Shown one piece after another: positions 59,418 through 64,000 of a stretch of DNA of 64,000 bases. The DNA is taken from contig CAWFHN010000005.1 of NCBI GenBank assembly GCA_963815665.1, positions 62,001 through 126,000 on the forward strand, written 5' to 3'. A model generated the notes under the pieces. That model saw nothing but the letters and a program-made list of their open reading frames with translations, made no database searches and had not been told where the DNA came from. Position numbers and translations under genes: made by a program. Numbering within the stretch: position 1 is the stretch's first letter; each line of letters starts with the position of its first letter. Origin of the DNA: DASUPK01 sp963815665 (GTDB taxonomy: Bacteria > Actinomycetota > Thermoleophilia > Solirubrobacterales > 70-9).

Positions 59418-60664
59418 GGGCGCTTGCCCTGCTCCCAGGCGAGCGCCGCGCCGATCCGATCGACCGCCGGCGGGTGCGTCCCGAAGAGGAAGCTGAAGGC
59501 GCCCGGGGGGTCGGGGTCCGAGAGGTTGCGATCCGCGAGCTGCTGCTGGAGCTGGATCATCCCCCGCGGATCGTCCGTGAGCTGGAGCGAGAAGGTGTCC
59601 GCCCGCGCTTCGACGGCCCGCGAGAGCTGGTTGCCGGCGATCCCGATCACGAAGGACGCCGCGAAGATCGCCAGCGCGAAGGCGGGAAGGTAGGCGGGCT
59701 GCCCCGGCTCGACGCCGCGGCGCCGCGCCAACCCGCCGGCCATAAGCGAGACGAATATCAGCGAGAGCGGGGTGACGATCGCGACGAACAGGAGCCCACG
59801 CTGGATGTCATTGCCGTGCACGTGCCCGAGCTCGTGGGCGACAACCGCGCGGCGCTCGCCCCGATTCAGGTCGTGGATCAGCGTGTCGTAGAGAACGACC
59901 TGCTTCGAGGAGCCCAGGCCGTTGACGTACGCGTTGATCGCGGTGGTGCGCTTGCTCGCGTCGATCTCGTAGACATGACCGACGTCCACCCCGGCCTTCC
60001 GGGCGAGCTCGAGAACGTCGCTGCGCGCCTGTCCCGGAGGGAGCTCGTCGAACTTGTTGAACAGCGGCGCGATCACGACCGGCGCCAGCCAGGTGATGAA
60101 GGCCGCGCCGATCACCACGGCGACGCTGCCCGGGATCCACCAGCGCGAGCGGAAACGGCGGATCAGCCAGAGCGCGAAGGTGCCGACCGCGCCGGCGAGG
60201 AGGGCTCCGATCGCGGCTCCCTTGCCCCAGTCGCCGAGGAAGCCGCCCAGGGATTGCGTGGAGAGACCGACGTCCACCGACCGCTCATGTGCTGCGATCC
60301 CGAACGGCAAGCTGACTACAGCGACCACGACCGAGAGCCCGGCCGCGGCGGCCGCCCCGCCGAGCACCGGCCGCGCGGCGAGGCGCTCGAGCGCCCTGCG
60401 GCTGATCGCCGGGCGGCCGGTCGCCAGCAGGATCAGGACCGCGCCCTCGGCGGCCAGGCTGCCGACCAGGATCAGGCGCTGCCCGGAGCCGAAGTCCCGT
60501 GCCTTCGTCAGCTCGTCGTGGGAGAAGTAGGCGTTCTCGTCGGCGTGAACGGGCTGCTCGATGTCCCGTGGCCGTAGAAGCCACGCGGCGGCCTCGGCGA
60601 CCACCACGGCCGCGACGGCGGTGACGCCGAGGCGCACCCATTTGGACGATGATCGGGCAGCCAC
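59414..60664 (-). CDS. M48 family zinc metalloprotease (CAAX protease 1/Ste24-like)
   Basis: The 416-residue protein has about six membrane helices and the zinc site HELGH at residues 277-281 with the third ligand Glu near 352 (VEARADTF). That spacing is the M48/Ste24 arrangement. It is a membrane protease for quality control or for processing of an unknown peptide. The GTG at 60664 gives a normal length (416 aa); earlier in-frame starts would add a long non-homologous stretch. It begins the rlmH-argS operon and is divergent from the phosphoesterase gene. Confidence 0.87.
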   Translation of the reverse strand: MAARSSSKWVRLGVTAVAAVVVAEAAAWLLRPRDIEQPVHADENAYFSHDELTKARDFGSGQRLILVGSLAAEGAVLILLATGRPAISRRALERLAARPVLGGAAAAAGLSVVVAVVSLPFGIAAHERSVDVGLSTQSLGGFLGDWGKGAAIGALLAGAVGTFALWLIRRFRSRWWIPGSVAVVIGAAFITWLAPVVIAPLFNKFDELPPGQARSDVLELARKAGVDVGHVYEIDASKRTTAINAYVNGLGSSKQVVLYDTLIHDLNRGERRAVVAHELGHVHGNDIQRGLLFVAIVTPLSLIFVSLMAGGLARRRGVEPGQPAYLPAFALAIFAASFVIGIAGNQLSRAVEARADTFSLQLTDDPRGMIQLQQQLADRNLSDPDPPGAFSFLFGTHPPAVDRIGAALAWEQGKRP

Positions 60665-60724
60665 CGCCCTACGATAAACGGCCCCCTTGGGGGGCCCCGA
60701 ACCGTCCACCGTCGCCGAGTCCCC

Positions 60725-61462
60725 GTGAAAGTCGCGATCCTCACAGACATCCACAGCAACCTCCCGGCGCTCGAGGCCACGCTCTCGGCGATCGACGACG
60801 CGGGCCTGGAGCGCCGCTGGTGCCTGGGCGACGTGGTCGGCTACGGCGCTCAGCCCGATGAGTGCACCAAGCTCGTCTCGGAGCGCTGCGAGCTCAGCCT
60901 GGTCGGCAACCATGACCTGGCGGTGACGGGCGAGATCAGCACCGAGGTCTTCTCCGCCTCCGCGGCCGCGGCGGTGGAATGGACCAGGGCCAATTCGGCC
61001 GACTCGACGATCGAGTTCCTCAAGGCGCAGAAGCCCGAGAACACCGAGCACGAGGTCGCCCTCTACCACGCGTCGCCCCGCGACCCGGTCTGGGAGTACG
61101 TGCTCGCCGTCGACCAGGCCCGCGAGTGCATCGAGGAGCAGGCGACGCGGGTGAGCTTCATCGGGCACTCGCACGTCGCCCTCTGGTTCTCGGACTCCGA
61201 GGGGCCGCCTGGCTCCGATGGCGGTGGCCAGGCCGAGGACGGCAGGGAGATGGACCTCTCCGAGCACCGCTGGCTGCTCAATCCGGGCAGCGTGGGCCAG
61301 CCCCGCGACGGGGACCCGCGCGCTGCCTGGCTAGAGCTCGACACCGAGGGCTGGAAGGCGACCTACCACCGCGTCAGCTACGACATCGACCGGGCGGCAG
61401 CCGCAATCAGGGAGGCGGGACTGCCCGAATTGCTCGCCGACCGGCTCTATGTGGGCCAATGA
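60725..61462 (+). CDS. metallophosphoesterase (YfcE/diadenosine tetraphosphatase-like)
   Basis: The 245-residue protein carries the calcineurin-like motifs in order. They are DIHSN (D8, H10), GDVVGYG (GDxxGYG), GNHD, and GHSHVALW near residue 150, which bind two metals. A region rich in Gly and acidic residues interrupts the later part. It hydrolyses a phosphoester, and the substrate may be a phosphodiester or a phosphoprotein. The start is a GTG. The lipoprotein/kinase pair lies directly downstream on the same strand. Confidence 0.85.
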   Translation: MKVAILTDIHSNLPALEATLSAIDDAGLERRWCLGDVVGYGAQPDECTKLVSERCELSLVGNHDLAVTGEISTEVFSASAAAAVEWTRANSADSTIEFLKAQKPENTEHEVALYHASPRDPVWEYVLAVDQARECIEEQATRVSFIGHSHVALWFSDSEGPPGSDGGGQAEDGREMDLSEHRWLLNPGSVGQPRDGDPRAAWLELDTEGWKATYHRVSYDIDRAAAAIREAGLPELLADRLYVGQ

Positions 61463-61518
61463 TGTCGGCGGATCGGGTGAAGAGTGGCCCTTCGAGCGCC
61501 CCGGCTAGTATCGCCGCG

Positions 61519-62028
61519 ATGCCGAAGAAGCTGCGGCCAATCCTGCTTGCCCTGATCGTGGCCGGCGCCTGCGTGGGCGTCCTGGGCTGCGGTGGGAGCA
61601 GCGGCCCCGACCCGTCGCTGTCCAGCCAGGAGGCGGCGGTGCTGAGCTCCAAGATCGACGAGATCCAGGCGAACGTCCAGGTCGGCAGCTGCGTTGTCGC
61701 TCAGGACAAGACCGACGACCTGATCGCAGACGTCCAGGACCTCCCCTCGAGCGTCAACGATCAGGTGAAGACGGCCCTCGAGAACGGGGCCAACCAGCTG
61801 AAGATCCTGCTCGGCGATCCGACCCAGTGCCAGGGCAGGACCACCACCTCCGAGACGACCACGAGCACGCCTTCGACCACCGAGTCGACGACGACCACCA
61901 AGACTCGCCCGACGACGACCACCACCCCCACTCAGACGCAGGCGACGACAACCACTCAGACGCAGACCCAGACCACGCCCAGCACCACCCCCGGCGGCTC
62001 GGGCGGGATCGGACCGGGAGGGCTATGA
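61519..62028 (+). CDS. Thr/Pro-rich lipoprotein coupled to Ser/Thr kinase
   Basis: The 169-residue protein has a lipobox (ACVGVLGCGGSSG). A helical middle (EAAVLSSKIDEIQANVQVG, then DQVKTALENGANQLKILLG) precedes a 60-residue Thr/Ser/Gln-rich tail, which suggests a glycosylated or wall-spanning stalk. Its TGA overlaps the ATG of the kinase gene (ATGA). It could be an extracellular partner of the kinase, but there is no homology to show it. I choose ATG 61519; ATG 61459, just at the phosphoesterase stop, is in frame. Confidence 0.72.
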   Translation: MPKKLRPILLALIVAGACVGVLGCGGSSGPDPSLSSQEAAVLSSKIDEIQANVQVGSCVVAQDKTDDLIADVQDLPSSVNDQVKTALENGANQLKILLGDPTQCQGRTTTSETTTSTPSTTESTTTTKTRPTTTTTPTQTQATTTTQTQTQTTPSTTPGGSGGIGPGGL

Positions 62029-63218
62029 GCCCGCGCAGCCCCAAGGGCGAGCTGATCTCCGATCGCTACCGGATCGAGGACCGCCTGGGAAGCGGCGGGA
62101 TGTCGACGGTGTTCCGCGCCACCGACACGATCCTCGAGAGGACGGTCGCGGTGAAGATCCTCGCGGAGCACCTCTCGGACGACGACCGCTTCGTGGCCCG
62201 CTTCCGCCGCGAGGCGCTGGCGGTCGCGAAGCTCGTCCACCCCAACATCGTCCAGGTCTACGACACCGGCAACGACGGCGGCCAGTACTACATCGTCATG
62301 GAGTACGTGCGCGGCCGCTCCGGCGCCCAGCTCCTGCAGGCGGAGGGCAAGCTCGATCCGGAGACCGCCGTGGAGATCGGCGTGCAGGCGTGCGCCGGCC
62401 TCGACTACGCCCACCGCCACGGGATCATCCACCGCGACGTCAAGCCGGGCAACCTGATGATCATCGGCGGACCCGCGGGCGGCGGCGACATGACCGTGAA
62501 GCTGGCCGACTTCGGCATCGCGCGCGCCAGCGAGCAGACGCGGATCACCCAGGTGGGGTCCGTCGTGGGGACGGCCGCGTACCTCGCGCCCGAGCAGGCC
62601 CGCGGCGAGGAGGCCAACCCCTCCTCGGACGTCTATTCGCTCGGCGTGGTGCTGTACCAGTTCCTCGCCGGGCGGCTGCCATATGAGGGCGCCTCACTGG
62701 CAGAGCTCGCGGTCCGCCAGCAGTCGGAGCAGCCGCTCCACCCCAGCTCATACAGCGACGACGTCTCGCAGTCGGTCGGCGACGCCGTCCTGGTCGCACT
62801 CGACTCCGATCCCGCGCGCCGCTTCGCGGCGGCCGGCGAGCTGGCGGATGCCCTGCGGCACGGCCTGACGGGCGTGTCGCCCGCCGGCACGGCCCAGACC
62901 CGGGTCCTCGGCGGCGATACCCCGACCGCCGATACGCGCCACATGCCCCGCACGCGCACCCAGCGGCGGGCCCAGCGCCGCCCGGTACAGCCGCGCCAGC
63001 GCCAGGCCCCACCCAAGCGACGCCGCCGCGCTCCCACGGTCGCTCGCAACCTGCTCGCCCTGATCGCGATCCTCCTGCTCGCCGCGGCGGTGGCCGCCAT
63101 CGTCGTCCTCGCTTCCAGCGGAGGCGGCGGCAAGATCAACCTCGATCAAGTCGTCAAGCAGAACGTGAACGACCAGATCGACGCCCTCAAGCAGGTCGTC
63201 GACGACAACACGAAGTAG
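62025..63218 (+). CDS. membrane Ser/Thr protein kinase (PknB-type kinase domain)
   Basis: The 397-residue protein has a Hanks-type kinase domain at residues 14-280. The P-loop is LGSGGMSTV, the catalytic loop HRDVKPGN, the Mg2+ loop DFG and the activation segment APEQA. A basic juxtamembrane region (RTQRRAQRRPVQPRQRQ) leads into one membrane helix near 343-366. The extracytoplasmic part is only about 30 residues, with no PASTA repeats, so it does not sense muropeptides as PknB does. The ATG overlaps the lipoprotein stop. Confidence 0.92.
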   Translation: MSPRSPKGELISDRYRIEDRLGSGGMSTVFRATDTILERTVAVKILAEHLSDDDRFVARFRREALAVAKLVHPNIVQVYDTGNDGGQYYIVMEYVRGRSGAQLLQAEGKLDPETAVEIGVQACAGLDYAHRHGIIHRDVKPGNLMIIGGPAGGGDMTVKLADFGIARASEQTRITQVGSVVGTAAYLAPEQARGEEANPSSDVYSLGVVLYQFLAGRLPYEGASLAELAVRQQSEQPLHPSSYSDDVSQSVGDAVLVALDSDPARRFAAAGELADALRHGLTGVSPAGTAQTRVLGGDTPTADTRHMPRTRTQRRAQRRPVQPRQRQAPPKRRRRAPTVARNLLALIAILLLAAAVAAIVVLASSGGGGKINLDQVVKQNVNDQIDALKQVVDDNTK

Positions 63219-63239
63219 GGACGGCTTCGCCATCAGATC

Positions 63240-63318
63240 GCGGCCACAAGCGGCCGCCCCACATAAGTCGCTTCGGGCTTCGCCCTACGCTCCGAAGTGG
63301 AGCGGCCTGGTGGCCGCT
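63240..63318. terminator. GC-rich hairpins after the kinase gene
   Basis: GCGGCC (63240-63245) pairs with GGCCGC (63252-63257), and AGCGGCC (63301-63307) pairs with GGCCGCT (63312-63318) around TGGT. The two hairpins also share sequence with each other. They lie between the kinase stop and the convergent zinc-ribbon gene's stop. Neither has a T-run, so termination is possible rather than shown. Confidence 0.4.
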
Positions 63319-63451
63319 AGGTTCGCGGGCCGCGCGGCATGATCAGCGAGAGCAGCGAGCGTCGCCCGCACCTCGGGCACTTCGAGAACGAGTGCTCCAA
63401 CGTGGCTCCGCAGTGGCGGCAGGCCGGTTTCTGCTTGACGACCCCCTTCAT
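63317..63451 (-). CDS. 44-aa zinc-ribbon protein
   Basis: An ATG at 63451 opens a 44-codon frame. Cysteines lie at 11, 14, 25 and 28 (CRHCG and CPRCG), the CxxC-x10-CxxC spacing of a zinc ribbon. The N-terminus is basic (MKGVVKQKP), and the end is hydrophobic then basic (SLLSLIMPRGPRT). The cysteine spacing is convincing, but there is no strong ribosome-binding site. It resembles the small zinc-ribbon protein next to lexA only in fold. A palindromic repeat (copy F) lies just upstream. Confidence 0.6.
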   Translation of the reverse strand: MKGVVKQKPACRHCGATLEHSFSKCPRCGRRSLLSLIMPRGPRT

Positions 63452-63467
63452 GCCACCAGCCTAAGAC

Positions 63468-63494
63468 AGCCGCTTCTCGTCCATAGCGGCTATT
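63468..63494. repeat. palindromic repeat copy F (TCGTCC loop type)
   Basis: AGCCGCT (63468-63474) and AGCGGCT (63485-63491) form a perfect stem around a 10-nt loop TCTCGTCCAT. The trailing TATTCC is shared with copy E. It is the cleanest member of the family. Confidence 0.75.
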
Positions 63495-63801
63495 CCGATT
63501 CGGGGCGCGTCGCGCTAAGCCACTGGAAGAAAACGGGAGCAGCCAAGAGGATGGCAACGCCACCTCCGTATGGGGCGGGCACGAACACGATTGAGAGCAG
63601 CACCAGGACAAGGGTGCCGGCCGTCGGCCAGGCAAGCGTCAGCAGCCGCCCACGCAACGGTGCCCTTCTGGGCCGCCAGACGAAGGGCGTGAATGCAAAT
63701 AGAACGACGATGAACGCAACCGCCCCGGCCGACCGAGAGTCGAGCAGAAGCCTGGCGGCGATGCCCAATGCGAACGCCGTAGCGACAGCACCCCCGAGCA
63801 A
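63490..63801 (-). CDS. small membrane protein (DUF3054-like fragment)
   Basis: The frame encodes 103 residues from a TTG, with three or four hydrophobic segments (AVATAFALGIAARLLLD, then GAVAFIVVLFAFTPFVW). The segment RLLLDSRSAGAVAF resembles the DUF3054 family. There is no good start or ribosome-binding site, so the N-terminus could be wrong or the gene truncated. Its end overlaps palindromic repeat copy F by a few bases. Existence is probable, identity is weak. Confidence 0.4.
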   Translation of the reverse strand: MLGGAVATAFALGIAARLLLDSRSAGAVAFIVVLFAFTPFVWRPRRAPLRGRLLTLAWPTAGTLVLVLLSIVFVPAPYGGGVAILLAAPVFFQWLSATRPESE

Positions 63802-63901
63802 TGCGCCTCGCTGAGTACGTCTGTGGCCGTCGGGCGAGAACTCTTAGTCACCCGCTCAGTATCGGCGTGGTGGTGGCTAACCATTTAGCTCGCCCGAGCA
63901 A

Positions 63902-63932
63902 GCGGTGCTGTTTTTCGTCCAAAGCAGCGGTC
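63902..63932. repeat. palindromic repeat copy G (TCGTCC loop type)
   Basis: GCTGTTT and AAAGCAGC flank TTCGTCC. The core GTCCAAAGCAGCGGTC, read in reverse, matches ACCGCTGCTTTGGAC. It lies 36 bp before a start codon at the right edge. Confidence 0.7.
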
Positions 63933-63967
63933 GGACGTCCCCGCATCGACGGCATTAGTCTGAAGAG

Positions 63968-64000
63968 ATGTCCGCGCAGGCTGACCAGTTGACCCTCGAG
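63968..64000 (+). CDS. 5' end of an unidentified gene
   Basis: An ATG at 63968 follows GAAGAG and opens a frame that reads MSAQADQLTLE up to the window edge. Only 11 residues are visible, so no family can be named. The preceding 166 bp (63802-63967) hold palindromic repeat copy G and nothing else I recognise. Confidence 0.35.
   Translation, partial: MSAQADQLTLE

Noticed and set aside
61850..61990. ACC/ACG-rich tandem repeat as a non-coding microsatellite
   Set aside because: It lies in frame within the lipoprotein gene and encodes a Thr/Gln-rich tail, so it is coding low-complexity sequence.

Overview
The window is about 64 kb of GC-rich, gene-dense bacterial chromosome. The best fit is a high-GC Gram-positive lineage near Thermoleophilia/Solirubrobacterales. 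Reasons are a Gram-positive SOS box (CGAACACATGTTCG) before lexA, a c-di-AMP (ydaO-type) riboswitch before an RlpA-like gene, an ArgRS with a non-canonical HIGH motif, frequent GTG/TTG starts, overlapping ATGA/GTGA junctions, and secreted proteins with lysine-rich tails. This placement is inference from gene content. There are no rRNA genes, insertion sequences, phage genes or CRISPR arrays.

Layout. 0-8.9 kb: the 3' part of an RTX-repeat protein gene, a PEP carboxykinase gene broken by three single-base indels, a tandem UspA gene, an ArsR-type repressor divergent from a 38-codon leader and a DHA2 exporter, then an overlapping sucC-sucD-ferredoxin operon. 8.9-20.4 kb: an overlapping AMP-ligase/MFS/class-III aminotransferase operon, a double-ACT protein, a DUF255/thioredoxin protein, glnA, a cysteine-less CMD-family protein, the riboswitch with its RlpA-like gene, an SDR and a methyltransferase. 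20.4-24 kb: rnpB, a tiny zinc-ribbon gene coupled to lexA, tRNA-Leu(GAG), a secreted lysine-tailed protein, a solute-binding lipoprotein and secG.

24-37 kb: cytochrome c maturation genes in two separate blocks (ccmE-ccmF-ccmI-like at 24.1-27.0 kb, ccmG-ccmH at 33.8-34.8 kb). Between them lie a GGDEF protein, a glycosidase, a CDP-sugar gene pair, an acyltransferase, an esterase and tRNA-Gly(CCC). 37-40.4 kb: a run of small stand-alone genes (three NTF2-like proteins, a membrane protein, a DHFR/RibD-like reductase, a VOC protein) interspersed with a family of short palindromic repeats that recurs at 63.5-63.9 kb.

40.4-57.3 kb: a surface-polysaccharide region with acyltransferases, glycosyltransferases, a flippase, a sulfotransferase, a Wzc/CapA-B-like chain-length/kinase protein, two O-antigen-ligase-like polymerases, a cell-surface protein ending in LPFTD-TM-Arg, and an initiating sugar-phosphate transferase. 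57.3-64 kb: a housekeeping operon (M48 protease-rlmH-argS), a phosphoesterase, a Thr-rich lipoprotein overlapping a membrane Ser/Thr kinase gene, a 44-aa zinc-ribbon protein and a small membrane protein.

The most unusual material is the palindromic-repeat family around the small-gene run, a 76-nt nested hairpin with an alternative pairing at 16.0 kb, a 92-bp imperfect palindrome at 24.1 kb, and several very small genes (38, 59 and 44 aa).
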